From Anarhynchus alexandrinus (lineage: Eukaryota > Chordata > Aves > Charadriiformes > Charadriidae), in the NCBI GenBank assembly GCA_008711295.1, contig VUYV01000008.1:1118476-1182475 (forward strand): a stretch of 64,000 nt of DNA, written 5' to 3'. The notes beneath the pieces are model-generated. The model was not told the DNA's origin and ran no database searches. It worked only from the letters and a program-made list of their open reading frames with translations. A program made the position numbers and the translations under genes. Positions 12,301 to 27,300 of this stretch are shown one piece after another. The number at the start of each line of letters is the position of its first letter. The first letter of the stretch is position 1.

Positions 12301-15300
12301 TGGCTTGAAACAAACTCAAGCTGTTCTGATGCTTTGAGTTTCTTTAGGTATCTGCTACTCATCCAAGCAATGCTTTTTGAGATGCAGGGGTGCGGCACCA
12401 TGTACACCTGCAACCTGACGTAGGGGCAGGCATGGCTAGGTGCACGCTGCTCTTGGCTTGGGCCATTCACTCGCTGCGTGGCTGCAGCTGTTTGCAGGGC
12501 CAAAAAATGAATGGGATCAGTGAACCCTGATGAAACGTGCCTCCTCTCTACTCTTATCGGTCAGCCCACTGTTTGACCCCACGAGCAGTTGCTTTCCTCC
12601 GTTTGTCAGAAGTGATGGTGGTTGAATTGCTCAACTCTGTACTGTCAGCAAGAGAAATGTGTGTGTATCTACACCCAAAGACAATGTTTTTGTGGCCTGT
12701 TTTGGGTGCACATATAATTATAGGTGCGTATTTAACTTTTGAAAGAGCTCTGGGTAGTTTTTCAGAACTGTGATCCCCTCTGCAGCTGATAACTTTGGAT
12801 TGCATGTGTTCTTGTGTAACAAAATACAAACGCAATCAGCATTTCTTTGTCTGGCAGATAGAAATGCCGAGAGGGATTAGGGGAAAACAGGAGAATTCAC
12901 AAAAATAAACAGTCTTCCTTGCAATGAGCTCTCCTGTGTGGGAAGAATAACTTAAGAATAAGTTAACTCCTAATTAACTACATCCTAGTCAGGCTCAGGA
13001 ATCTGAGAAATAGGGAGGTGGAAGGAATGGTCTGGAAGGAAGAGGAGTTAAGGACCTCTTCTGGGAAGAAGGGAGAATGTGTGGGAGAGCCGTGTCTCCA
13101 AGGGGTGACCAAAGGAGAAACCTCCAAAGGCCTGACAAGGTTAGACTCCAGAGTAGGTGTATAGAAGTGACAGAGCTTTGCTGATCAATGTATATTAAAA
13201 CTAGGCTGAACAGCAACTTTTTATTAAAAAAAAAAATAGGAAGAACAACACTCCAGCACTTCGTTAGCAGCTTTATTTCTCTTCTGGGAGCTCTGATAGG
13301 CTCTAGTAAGCCTCTGCTGACCATAAGTCCTTGTCTTAAAGGAGAGTTCTCATTCTGCATTCTTCTTCGTCTGAATAAGTGATCTCAACAGATGCTGTTA
13401 ATGTGAAGTTTGGTTTTGTGTGAAGTGGAAGGTCTTTAAGGTAAAATCCCATCTAGTATGCATGCAGGAAAATAAGTAACAATTTCTACGTACTATGAAG
13501 ATCTGACGAACAACTGTGTCGGACGTCTTTGTTTTGGTAGTTAGTAATACTTCTGTGATGCTTGAAAGGCTGGCTGAGCAAATTGAGGGGGTAGTCTTTG
13601 ATTTGTACCTATTTTATATATCCATTAGCATGTTCTGTAATAACCCTTCTCTTTATTTTACTTGGTAAAATGATGTGTTTGAAACTTCCTTATTTGTATT
13701 GTTGAGAGCTGAAATTAATACTTGAAAATGTGCTCTGCTGCATTTTTATGTTGGACGATGACAGCTGATAGTTAATGCAAGTGGAGTTCTATATGACAGC
13801 GAAGATCTGGTATAATGTGGTACAGGTCTTGGACTATGGTGGTTTAGAAATTTAAGATACTTTGCCTTCAATTGGGAATTCAGCATTGAGGTACTGGAAA
13901 TGGGTTTGGAGAATGTATAGAAACTGGTAACGATGCTTGAGAAACTGATAAAATGCTTGCTTCTTGTCTGGCTTTCTTAATTTCTGAATCTCTCATCTAC
14001 TTTGTGTCATTAATCCACTTTGGGGGTTACTGATTTTTAGCTGGGGTGGTAGCTTCTAGGAGGGGAACAGAGTGCAAAGGCTTGGAGCTGTCTTTAGGGA
14101 TGGCTGATAGGGCAGCTATCCGGAGGGAGGGTGCTCAGAGATGCTTGGGATCTCTGTCATTCTTGTGTCCCGTGGTGTAATTCCCCTGATGGGTGTCCTG
14201 CTATCGCTTGCCAGGGTATCTCCACAATCAGGCAGCACTATGCTTTGGAAGAGGCTGGGTGCCTCTAAGTGCACTTAAATTTCTGCCAGTCATTAGTGTA
14301 ATTATTCATATTGCTAGCCCTCACATCAGTTATAAAGCAGGACTGATTAGGTGGTTGTTGTTTTTTTTTTTCCTCCTCTTGCAGAAGCCCGGTGTCTGAT
14401 GATCAGTAGTAATATTTTAACAGGAAAGAAAGAAGGGATATCTTTGTCAGCTAGTGCACAGTCCATCAAATACAAAATTGCGTGTCCAAGTTTGTTTCCT
14501 GCTCCACACCGAAAGGGAGATGCTGCAGGTGCTTTGGAGGGTCTGATGCACATTCTTGCTGGCTTAACTCAACTGCTGTAGAAACACTGCAGGTCAAATG
14601 AGTGCAAGTTTGTGTAGAGGCAAGTCTTTAAAGCCCTTAAATGAGAAAATGGTGAAAAAGTTGGAGGTTTCCTATTCTCCCCTGCTGTAATATGGCTTGT
14701 GTTTTGTAATTTCTATATTGAATCCCAACAGAGTGTTTTTTCTTACCTCAAGGGAGCTCAGGTGGTTGGTTAAAAATACCTGCAGCAGTTAGAGACTGCA
14801 ATTACAATTTTAGGTATATCTTGTTAAAGGATGGGAGTGAGAACGAAGAAGAGAATTGCTGAACTCTTCCTGCCATCAGAATATCATTTCTTCAAAGGTG
14901 GCTTCTGTGGAGCCCTCGGAGGAAAAAGTTTTGGGGTGTAAACAGGCAAAATTACTGCTTCTAGTGGAAATCCCGCTCATAAAATAGGATGTTGCCAGGG
15001 CTCTGTTTTGTTGGCTGTAAAACTAAGTAAGACTAAATGAGCAGAGTATGGTAAATAAACTGCAAAGTCATCATTAAAAAATGGTCTGAGCTAGAAGAGA
15101 CTTGTTGGGAAAAGGATGCTGGCAGATTTTCCTAGTGCAGATGCAGCTTCTGCCAGCAGAAAAAAAGTGCTTCTGCAGGTATAGCTGCTTTTGTGCAGGG
15201 AAGCGATATAAGCTATAACCACATCTGCTCTGGAGCTTTTGCCAAAGATTACATCCCCAAGACACTGCTGTACTGGCAATGATTTCCTGGGCCTGGCTAG

Positions 15301-18300
15301 TTTAAAAGTGTTAAGATGGCTAAATTATATATATATATATTTTTTTTTCTACTTGATTGAGGGTTGTAGACAAAGGCATAGGCATCGCTGGGGTAGATTT
15401 ACTGCCTGTTTGTCAAGGTGACATCATGTGTGTACAAAACATAATTTGCTGGTAAATACTTCAAAGGGTTAAGCTCTTCCTGTTTTGTATTGCATTGCAA
15501 TTTGGCAAGACATCTGTCTTTCTGCTGAATGATGCGGAGATGATACATGGGCAAGGTCTGCCATTGGAAAATGAGAAGGTGGTGGTAAAGAACTGGGATC
15601 CAGTTCTGGAGCTGGATTGCTAAATGGGGAAGCTCGTTAAATCCGTGCTTCCTGATGACTGACTGCTGTGACATGGTACAGAATTTGTGTACCCAAAGTG
15701 TTTCGTTTAGCCAGGTATGTGACAGTAAACAAGTTTAGGGCCTTTGTGCAGCGATGGGGAGATGAAGTCAGCCCAAGGGAGGTGTTTTGTTTTGGTTTGG
15801 TTTTTTTCTTTCCTAAAGTACTATTTGTGTTGCTGCTTCGGTGAGTGGGTAAAATTTCCTCTCTGTTCAAGTGAAGTGTGCCAGAGAGGGAATGGTTCCT
15901 AAAAGCGGGTGCTGCTTTGAGGAAGGGACAAAATCAGAAGCAATAAGGGACAGAGAAGTGAAGAGAAATACCTGGTGTTTAGATGCTCACCAAACTTGAG
16001 GCCCGGAGGAAAAAGATAAGATGGAAGAATGTTAAGGATTTCTTTTTTTCCTTCATAAAAATTCTCTAATACTCTTGTGAAGTGCCACTGGCTAAAAATG
16101 CTTCAGTGAAGCCTGTGTTTCTCATCAGTCACATTGTCTCTGAAGGGGTTAACTGTTGCATGCCACCAGTGACTGTGTATCAAAATGCATTTGAGCTAAT
16201 CTGGCCATTGCCCTGAGAGAAGCTTTTAATTGGGATGGCTTTCGTTTAGTTTTCATGGTAGATCTTTAACTTTCTGATCTTTGTGGGTGCTACTTCATTG
16301 TGCTTATGGAAGCAATTACTGTGCCTTACCATTTTCTTCTCCCTGTCCATATATTTGTTGGAAAATGTTAATTATAATGTTCTGAAGTAGAAGTCAGGAT
16401 TCAGGGCCCAGGCATGTTACTTTAAGATTTTTGCATAGTGAGTATTTCCCCCCAAGTACCTGCAAGTCTGAGAGCTCTGGCCTCTGCTGCAGGAGGTAGC
16501 CTGTCCTTTTGCTCTCATTCTTGTCAGAAGAGGAAAATGCTGTGTAATCAAGCACTGCAATAACCGCTGGGTGAGAAGAACCATGTGTTTGTGCTGGCGG
16601 TGCACTTCGGGGTAAAGCTCTGTTCGCAGTCAGGGGTTATCCTGGAAACAACTGATTTTGAGGAATCAATTCAATGGCAGTTGTCTTGAGGTGGTGTACA
16701 GTTTGCCTGGATTGTATCTTTCTTCTGGGATAAACAATTTATCTGTCTGTCTTTGAGAACAGATGTTCTCCATTAGTGCCCAGTAGCAAAAGTGAGTAGG
16801 AGACAGATTGCCCAACAATTGGAGACTTAAACAGCATTTGAGAGACACACTTATGCTGAACATCCTTGGGGTCTGGTCCTCTGCTTGCACACTGTCTAAA
16901 GAGAGGACAGTCTGTATTTAATCATCATCTGGAAGGACCTTTGAGACCAAGAAAAGGACAATTTGAGATGCCTTTGCAGAGAACTTACACAACTTAATCC
17001 AGGAAATTCAGTAGTTGTTTTCTTGGCACATGTTTGAGCCTACAGACAGGCCTGCTATGGAAATTTCTATGGAAAAAGAGCACAAGTTATTGGGAATTTA
17101 CCCTTCCCAGTATTGCTGTGATGTTGAGTGTCAAAAATATTCTCATCCTTTCAGAGTCTGCCTGATTTCTTCAAGTATGCCATGGTAGGGTTATTTCTTC
17201 AAGTTATCCTAGGGGGGAAAAAAAAAAAGTCTTTTGACATCACGAAATACTTACTGTAGGATACTCTCCTAGGAAGGACTTCACAGGTGTCTCTTTTTTT
17301 TTTAACTGGAGTAGACATTTTTCGGTCAGATACTGTTCTGTGAACGAGCCCACAGGGTTCAGCCCTTTGGGTGAACCTGGCTCTGGCCCAGTATCTGGCA
17401 GTGTACAATGCTGACTATGGTGGAAGAGTGAAATTAATTTATGGATACGTATTTGAGTGAAGAAGACAAAGCAGGGAAAGCTGGTGTGTTGTTTTTTTTT
17501 GAGACACCTCAGACTTCTATAAAATTATTTAGAGGAAAAAGCAGTTCCTTTTTCGGCTTTATTCCTTTCCTGTTTCTGCCTGCAACCAGGACAGTTTCTG
17601 TAGCTCACATCAGCAGACCTGTACTTTCCCAGAAATACACAGTTCATTCAGAAGTTGAGTCACTGAAGAAAGCATTCCCCTGAAACCCAAACGCGGTGCT
17701 TTGGGTTGTTTTCCTTTTATTAACTTGATGGGTAGCTGACCTGACACATGCCACTTCTAGTCTTTCCAACATTGACTAATAAAAGACTGAAAAAGTGTTT
17801 TTCTGTCTTGCTGCCCTCATGACTTGGTTACGTTGAGGACACATCTTTGTTGAGATTGGCAGGATTCCCACAGTTTACTATCAAAAATCTTATGTTTGGT
17901 AGCCCAGCTGCCAGGCACTGTAATAATGATATAGATAGAGCCAGGTCCTGCTTCTCTGAGCAGCCACCTCCCTCGAGATCTGTCTTGCAAATGGGGGAAG
18001 CTTTTGGAAGAAAGATGACAAACTGTTGCATTCATCTTCTTGATGACAAACGATCTTTCTGGATTTTGCTTTCAGAGATGAAAGCTAAAGTTGCCGGTGG
18101 GATGATGGAGGAGAAGCATGGGACCTCTGATTGTGAATTATACCCTGATAAATGCTTTAAAGTCTTTGGGACAAGATGATTTGCAGAGTCTGTTGACATG
18201 GGGAAGACCCAACTTTGACGTGCCTGACAACGTGGCTTGCAGCAGACTGATTTCACAATCAAATTTCTGGGAAGCAAGTCCCTGTTGTCTGAGTTGTGCC

Positions 18301-21300
18301 AACTCAGCTGTCTGGCCACACGGTGATCCCCATCTGGATTATAATAAGCCAGTGTCCACCTTAACCCAGGTTGGTTCCTCTGTCTGGTTTGCTCGTAGCT
18401 GGGGAAGCAGTCGTGCTCCCATCACTGATCATCAGCGGGAGGCCCCGGAGCCAGTGGTTGCATGAGCTTGTATTGCTGCTGAAGTAAATACTTTCTGAGC
18501 TGCTCCTTCTTGGTCTGGTGACGATGGGATGCAGCTTCTTTGGAGTAGACTCTGAAAAGCATGTTTTACTGCCCTATTTCCAAGTTAAATGATAATCCAA
18601 GGAGCTGTTACTTTATCTCATAGGCAAAAATAGAGTCGGTGCACAGCTAAGCCGTTCTGGGTTTCTAGAGTCTTGCTTGCTGTCTCTAAAATCTTGTGCA
18701 AGGGAGGAGATTTCTTACCTGGTTCCGACCAACCTTGCTTTTGGGCTAAGTCGAGGGTTTTTGGTATATATTGCCCAGTCACTAAACTCCTCTGCCTTTG
18801 TTTAGCATAATTTCTTTCTGTAGCAAAGTGTGCTTTTGCATTCCTCTTGAGCCAACATAGTATATTTTCTTCAAGCTCTGCACTGGTGAGTTGTCATATT
18901 GGTTTGAGACCAGAATTGAAACCATACCCAATGTGTCTTTTCTAGTTTTCCTAGAGACTGTTGGTCTGAGAGATCGTGCAGGGCTAAAAGTATCAAATGC
19001 TGTTGCCTTCTGCCATTGGGGTCTGGGGAAACCAAACAGTTCTCCTGTTTGGAGCTGGATCCATTTGTGGTATATGTCTGGGAACAGCACAGTAACTATC
19101 TGGTGGGTCAAAAAGAAGTGTAGTGGGGTGAGAACTTTTATAGGGTTGGGGTCATGTACAATAGAAGGGGAAAAACGGAGCCTGGGTGTCTGGAAGAGCA
19201 GTGGTGTATAATGTCAAGAGGGAAGGGGGCTGAAATCTGCTTTGTGGACACCGCTTGTGTGAGTAGTATTGTGTGGATGAGCAGGGAAGATGACTATATG
19301 TTGTTTGTGATTGGGATACGGAGGTCTATTACTGCTTTTTCTGAATAGACATCTGTTTGTTTCATTGATGTCTCACCCTACCAGAAGCAACGCTGTGAGG
19401 CACTGGATGTTGACTTTAGGTTTGGCATGAGGAGGAAGATGGTGATTACCAGGGACCTGGACTCTACCTGCAAGAACCTGCAGGTCCTTTACATTTAGGG
19501 TAGCCAAAACTCTTTTGGGGCTTTTAATATCACCCCATCCACAGCTTTACTGCAGTGCTGTGTGCTGTTTTCTTCCTCCGCAATGGGAGATATTAAGGAG
19601 CTACTGAAATAGTAAACTGGAAGAATTATATGGAAATGATGTCATCACCTTCTCCTACTCTTTTTAAGGCAAGTCTTTGCAAATTCATGAGTAGGAGGCA
19701 ATGGGTTGAATAAACCCATTCTGAAATGTACTCTGGCACCCATGTGCTCCCACTCCGCTTCTCTCTCAGTAAGTCAGCTATAGTTGTTCAGCGGTAACTC
19801 CAGAAACTATAGCTGTGGCTCGTGTTGCTCACACAGATTTGCTGAGCTCATACATTGGGATTTCTTGTGGTGGGAGACACCAGGAGGAGCGAAATACTTT
19901 GGGTGATACTGCCTCTGTGGGCAGTGAAACAATAGTGCTCCTTATTAAAAGTGAGAAATGGTTTGTGAACGCGAGTACATTTGGAGACCTCTTGTTCCAT
20001 AGTCCCCAAGGAGCGTACAGCAGCAAAACTTGCTCTAATTCACAGGGCCTTTCCACCCGTGGGCCTTTGCTCTTTAAATGTTTGACTTTATACTCCAGAA
20101 CTGTAGCAAAAGGAAGTAGAAGCCAAAATCTTCTTCAAATGAAATGTATAAAATAAAGGTTAACATCTCTCTGTGTCCTGTCATCAAACCATAGATCTCC
20201 TGGTATGGAAGCAAGCGTAGCTGAAATATTAGAAAATACCTTCACTGGTTGTAGCCCATAGCCCCGCAGCTTCTAAGTTGTGTTGAGTTGGTGGTGGAGC
20301 TTCTGCAGTCATCTGAGAGCCAGTGCTGCCCAGCACACTTAAGCAGCATGGAGAATCCATCCGTTCTTCTTTTATTTAGAAGTATTACAGTGTGAATTCA
20401 GTTTTTGCATTTTCAAATTTGCTAATTCATGACGAAGTTGTTGCTTTAGTATTTTTTTTTCTGATTTTAAAAGCTTTGTTAGACAATGGATCTTTGTTGC
20501 AGCTCCTAATCATTAACCTGAAAACTTTCCAAAAGGCTCAGAGAAAATGTAAAGCAGCTGACTGCTTCATTTCTGTCTCTTGAACCAATTAACTGAAGTA
20601 ATAGAGTTTTCACCGAAGTTGCTTTTTATTATCTTCCTCTGCTAAAAGAGTGCATGTTCATCAGAGCAAGAAACGATCAGTAAAGTGCAGATAGGTTACT
20701 ACAAACTGAGATCATAATATCAAGCTGCCATTTGGTGCCGTCATGTAATGGTACTAACTCAGTAATTCTGTAAAGCTTAATTTTCAAAATTAAGAGATGA
20801 TGTGTGAAGGGAAGTTAATGAGATGAAGAAAGATGTAGGAAGCTAAGGACATGATCAACATCGAAGCTGAAGCCTATGGATGTGTTAATGGGAAGTTACA
20901 GTGAAGTGGTAGATGCCAGCTGGAGGACAGCGGTTGACAGCAGTGACTGGCGATGTCGCAGGGAAGTAGCTTGGCTTTGTGTGGAGTTGCTTGGAAATGC
21001 CACTAGCAGGAAACAGGTAAATTTTTGGGTGATTCAGAGGTGGGTAATTTGAAAAAGTCACTTAGTGTGGCTTCAGTGGGACTGTAGGATGCGAATATCA
21101 TATCCTCAGTGGGTGCATAGAGATTGAGTAGTACTGATTTTGTTGGTATTATTTATAACAGGTGTTTGGAAGCTGAGAAGTATCTGGGATCCACTGGTGT
21201 GTGTTGTACTGGCCACATAAACCATGAGATGGCAAACAGCAGAAACCTACCATGGTGTGATTCTCTCCCAAACCTCAAGGGATGGCAGAGGAGGAGAGTA

Positions 21301-24300
21301 TGGATGGGTGGTGGCAGACTGATCCGTTTAGCTGCTGTCCTCCTCTTCTCCCAGCAGCCCTCTTAAGTTCTGTCAGTAATCAAGCCAGGGAATATTAGAT
21401 TACACAAAAGTTTTCCAGCAGCTTCTCAGAGTGCTCAGTCAGTGGTGGTTAAAACCTAGCAAGTTTGAAGATACCCTCTTTCGGAGATCACATCCTGGAA
21501 GTACTCAACACTTACATCTCATCTTCTCCATTCGGTTCCTGGGAATTTTATTAAGCTGCTAGAGTTTTTGTGATTGTAAGATTTCCTGTAATTGTCTCCT
21601 GAAAGAATAGATGTGAATGGATCTTGACAAATGAAGGTTGCTCAGTGCACTAGCGAAAAATGCAAACCTACAATGACAGCCTTACTGTAAGGTGATTGGG
21701 GCTAAAAGCTGATTTAAAATACTTTCTGCTCTCTCTGCTCTAAAGTTACCTGTATGGGGCTGGGAGAGATGCAAGTGAAGAGCAGTGGTCTTCAAACAGA
21801 GCAGATGACATAGTTATTACAGAATTTCAGGCTCTTGTCCACTTTGTTATAACCTGACAGAGGAAGGAGCTGTATGTTGCCTGCTTTATTGTGTTGGTTG
21901 CCCTTGTTCTGTGTCGTGGGTGGAGAAGGAGCTGCTGTCCTTCAGAAAGGAGTGTCAGAATGCAAACCTGTTGGGTTTTCAAGCAATTGAAGACTTTTGG
22001 GGGAGCTCCTGCTCGGTGGTGGCACTTCATGCAATTGAGTATTGCCTGTTTGTATCGGTCTTGAGGTTTAGGGCATGTCTGCCTGTGCATCACCTCCATG
22101 ACCTAGAGTCATCTGGAGAGGAGTGGGGAAGAACATGCACCACATCTGATGGTGTTGATGAGAGCTACAGCTGAGGCAAGCCAAAAATCTCTTAATTTAT
22201 GGAGAAATCTTTTAAACCTTCTCATGGTGAGGTTGCTCTTACTCTACATGCTAATGTAAAATGTGATGTTTGTTATTCTTTCATTAATGCTTCCTTCCAT
22301 GGTGTGTGTGTGGTGACAAGCTTTGGAGATGCCGTTTGATCCTGCACGTGCTCAGAGGGCAGCTGGAATTTCCACTTGGTGCTCTCCTATTGGGAAAGGC
22401 TGTTTTTTTTTGATTGATTAAGTATTTACAGTGGTGGTGTGACATGCTGTCCCTAGATGCTGCTTTACTGGAGCAAATATTTGTGCTGCTTGGTTTCAGA
22501 CAGGCAGTAGCTTCTGAGCTGTTCTTTTGATGGCCCTTTGCTCCTCCACCAAGTAAAACTCTTACTCTTTGCTGTCAACCAGTGTGAAACTAGTTGGTTT
22601 CCTTCTGCTGTGGAATTTAAATACGGTCTCGTGTCACTTACGCACCCATGGAATATGGCTGTGGATGTTGCTGAGGTTTGAACCGCTTACAGATGTCTCA
22701 GGCTTGGGCAAAGCCAATGTTTTTAGAGTGACTACTTTGATTCACGAGTGCAAAAGCCATTGTGTAGAAAACCAAACCAAGTCCAAAAAAGCCTCTGTTA
22801 CTGGGATATAGGTGGTGCAGTTGGGATGAAAACTGTTGAAATGCAAAAGCTGCCATGTTTAGAAAACAAAACCAACCATGAAATGGAAAAGAAACAAAAT
22901 GAAGACTTCCTCAGTACCGTGTCTGGAGGAGGTGGGAAAGGATTATGCTGGAGAACTGAGCTTAAGTAGTTCTTCAATGGTTTTAATCTGCAGGGAATGC
23001 TGAAATTGAAACAGGAGCTTACTCTCAGCACACGATGGGAAACTGAACTATAAAATATGCTTTTGTTGGTAATAACTGCAGAAATTACCTGTGCATCTTT
23101 TCTTGATGGATGAAAACATGAATGGATCGAGTACTGCAAACTGTCATTGAGTAAATTACGCTGATTGGAAATTCTGATTTAAGCTAATGTCCCAATAAGC
23201 TTTAATTTATAATTCACTTATACATTTAAGTGCATCCAGGTTCCTCCTTCCAATTCATACTTTCTTATTTTGACAGCAAAAAGAATTCAACTCAGATATT
23301 AGTGACCAAGCTTCCAGTTCATTTAAACTCTATTAAATTAAGAGGGTTTATTTCAATTAATAAGTCTTCTTTGGAAAAGTCCAGGCCTTGCAGGGTTTCC
23401 CGTCCCTGTATCTCCCTCTTGCATTGGCGTGCCCGAGTATGGCACCATAGATAATGATAATAAATGTAAATACCTCTGGTGAAAAGCAGTGGTGAAGTGG
23501 GATCTGTTTGAAGCACATTTGCGACTCGGCTGCTTTGTTAGCCTTAAAAAAAATAAAATCACTGTTTCTCTCCAGGCAGAGCTTTATTATGAATGTTTTG
23601 TTAGTGAGATAGTTGTGACAGCGTCTCTTTTAAATTGCCCTGAGAATTTCAACAAAATGGCTGCTTTCCTCGGGTGTCGTTCCTATCTGGATATCAACAG
23701 GCTCGCTGCCCTGAGCTCGAGGCAGTCTTCCTCAGCTGCAACATGTAAAATTGAATAGGTGGCTGTTGTAAACGAGATCTGCTGTTTCAGCTTTCATCAA
23801 ACCGCGTTTGGAGGAAAACAGAGCGTTTGAACGTGGTTCGCTTTTCCCTTGCTCGCCATCTGTTTCTGGTTGCTTTACTTATTAACGTTTTTCTTCGTAA
23901 ACAGAAAATACCCTTTGTAAAAGCACGCTTCTCCCTGCTGCAGCTTCGAGCCTAAGTAGTAATCCTGTCTGAGCAGCATCGTGGCCCGTTTGTAACTAAT
24001 CTTTGTGGTGCAAGAGTCGTAGACGGTAATCCTGTGTGCCAAATGAGAAGCCCATCCAGTTTCGGAACAGAAACTATAACAAACCAGTGCTGCGTAATCT
24101 GGTGGTGTTTAAATATTCTGTTAACTTCCACAGGCTGCATGGAGCCAGTGTCCACAGTGATTGCCGAGGGCTCGTACAGCAGCGATGGGGCTGATATGGG
24201 GCTGTAGCAGAACTAGCGTCCAAACAAGGGTTGAAACATCAAATTATTTTGGTGGCGTTTTAACCCTGTATGGCTGAGTTAGAGGATGTAGCTGCTCCAC

Positions 24301-27300
24301 AGTAGCTAACCTCTCATTGTGATAGATGCTGTGATTTAGTCCTCCATAACTGCTCCCAAATAATTGCGAGGTAAATGTGTGCATGCAGGCAATTAACGCG
24401 GAGCAGCTGTTACCCGGTGCCTTGTTGGTGTGCCTTGCCTTAAATTAGAACAATCCTTAATGCCAGAGGTTTTTGCATTTGTATTTAAGTGTGGTTTACA
24501 TTATACAAACCAAGCCTCTTAGTGCTGCCTCCCTCCCTGTCTCCAGTCCTCCCTGCGTAATGCCAGCTCAGGTTGTATTGCTGTCCGCGCTGCCTACCAG
24601 CAAGGGCAAATCCTCTCCTTCTGTGTCAATGAAACAACTAGTTAAGTTTTAAATACAAGATCTAGGATGTGGCAAGCAGAGAAAGCAGGCAGCTCTGTTT
24701 TTTCTGGTAGGAGCTTGTCATGCTGCTGGTGTTTCCCTTTTTTTTTTTTTTTAATGAACTTGTTGAACAAATACTGCTGCAGCTAGAGAAAGCTGAAGCC
24801 CAACAGCTTAACCCCCACACCTTATTTGTGTTATTATACACCGAGCCAACAGTGCTGGTCTCTGAAGTATAATCCTAAATAATGTGCTGTTTTGTACACA
24901 GTGGGAAAACAGCTTTCTTTTTGTGATGGTGGGGTGGTGGTGGTGCCTGATCTAGAGTAACTTGTTTTGGAAAGCTGGGGGAAATGGAGAAGCCACAAAC
25001 GAAACGAGACCCTCTTGCTCTTCATGGTTACTTGTCCTTTGGTGAGCGATATTTGCTGGATTTGCCTTGTGGCACTCAATAGTCACTTCAGACCCCTTTA
25101 ATTCCTTATGAATATGGCATAACTTATCCTTCAGTGCAGGGGGAACCTGTCTGTCGTCACCTTTAAAAAGAAAAGTCGGACAGACACCACTACCTCAGTT
25201 GCCTCTTAGCCTATTAAGTGATTAATAGGTATTCCCAGAAGTCTTAATACAGTGGCCAAGTGGGCTGCTGTAGCAGAAGGTAGGACAAGACTTGAAGCTA
25301 ATTTCGAGCTCTCATAATGCTGTTGCTTGAGAAGTGAAGAAAATACTGTATCTTTGTGCATCCTTTTAGCGGATCTCTGGTCTGAGTGGAGAATTTTTAT
25401 GTTTGAGAAGACAGTATTACAGAAAAAGATGTTGTGGATTGCCAAATATGAAGTAACCTAGAAAGATCAAAAACTAAAGCCCTGAAAGAGGCTACAGTCC
25501 TCCTCCTTGAAGCTGGAGTAGCCTTTTGGTGAAGCAGACCCTTACATTCCCGTTCGGCTGCTTGCTGGCAGGACTGACTTGAAAGAGTTGAACTGCTGGC
25601 TCCCCTCCGTCTGCAGTGCTGGCGCGGGTTCTGTGCTGCTGTGCTCGATCAGGGATTGATATTGGAAAGCTTTTTCTCGAATTCTTTCTCTTCTCTTTAC
25701 GTGGGGTTCCGTGCTGGTTTAGTGTGGTTCCCGCCTGGCTGAAGCAGCTTGGCAGCGTTGGCCAGGCAGAGCGCTTGTCGGCCCCAGTGTCAGGGCGAAA
25801 GGTGAGGCTGCATCTCTCTGGGAGATGCAAACCGGGCATGGACCGTCCTGTATCCTGAAGAGCATCTCACCCTTGCCTGTGGGTCTATACTCAGTGGATC
25901 CACATTGTGATGGCATAGCGAGGTGTATCAGCTTGCTGCTTTGGCTGACAGCTACAAAGAGAGGGGAAAACAGAATCATAGAATAGTTAGAGTTGGAAGG
26001 GACCTTAAAGATCATCTAGTTCCAGCCTCCCTGCTCTGGGCAGGGACACCTTCCACCAGACCAGGTTGCTCAAAGCCCCGTCCAACCTGGCCTTGAACAC
26101 TTCAAAGGATGTGGCACGCAAAATAACTCCATCAGAGCAGCGAGGTAGTCCAGCTTGTCCCAGAGCTGCACCATCGCTGCTTTTGATGCAAGGAAATGGG
26201 TAAATGTGCCTGAAAATGGGATTGTCCCCTTAGCAGGCAGCTGTTAGCCTGACTCCTGCTAGCGTGCTGAAGGTCGGGGTGCTCCGCTGCTGTTTTGTCA
26301 TGGCCGGTTGCATGCGGTTGTCAGCCTTGTGGTGTTAGGAGCTTGGATCCGTATCGCCCGGGAGACTTGTTCAAAGAGGGACTGGGGCTGTGTTTTCACA
26401 ATACAGAGTGTTTGGCAATACCTGCTTCTGGGTTTTGTGCTCCATACTGCGTAGCAGATTTGCTGTCCCAGCTGTTTATGGGGCTCCACATGGACTGGAT
26501 CAGGGATCTGGTGTAACCTTTCTAAAGCTGCTTTTGTTCACATGGGCTTTTTAAGCTGGAAAAAATTCTTAATTTGGCCTTAAACAAGCTGTGCTGGCAT
26601 TAATAAGAAGAGTAAGAACACACTGCAGTGTGAGAGGAGTGTCACTTTTTATAGTATAAGCCACAAGACAAGTTCTTTGTGCTTACATTTTGACCCTAGA
26701 GCTGTATTTCAGTGAGCGTTTTGTTGGTGTCCCTGCTGAAAGATGCTGTCCCTCTTGTCCTCTCCTGCCCTCTTCCTTGTGCTAATGCAGCTGTTTATGT
26801 GGTCAGACGATCAAGCAGATTGGGGAACTGATTCAGTGGGGNCAACTTAAAGGAAAAGAGGGGGTGGGGGGGAAAGATCTGTTTCTGAGCCAGTAATTTG
26901 CAGCGTAAGATGGCTGTACCAGCCTGGGTGGGTGAGCGCAGGACATGCAAGCGTGTGGCTGAGGGTAAGGATGGGGTGGGATCACTGCATTGGGTGGCAG
27001 CATTAGCTTTTGGCAGCTTCAAGTTGTAGCTATAGCCTGTGGGCTCAGAAAATCACATTGCTAGTTTATGTCCTATTTTTCAACAGCTTCAGAGTGTCCA
27101 TTGAAAATTTTGCCCGAAGGCAAACTTCCATTTTGGTGTCAAATGGCAAAGTACACATAGCCGCTTGCTGAGATAGTTTGGATTTAGGGCCCTAAAACAC
27201 AGTTCTGGGGTGTAACAGGAGCCATGTGGTTTGTTATGTTTCTCGTTTGACCAAACCCTTGGCTGATCATATGGATTAAGTTGGAAGAAAAAGTGTACAA

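Noticed and set aside
17847..18465. Adjacent 110- and 115-codon + strand frames in intron 1
   Set aside because: No similarity to a protein I know; lengths are within what an AT-moderate 24-kb intron yields by chance.
26842..26842. Single N in intron 1
   Set aside because: No coding sequence or motif is affected; likely a base ambiguity or contig join in G-rich sequence.
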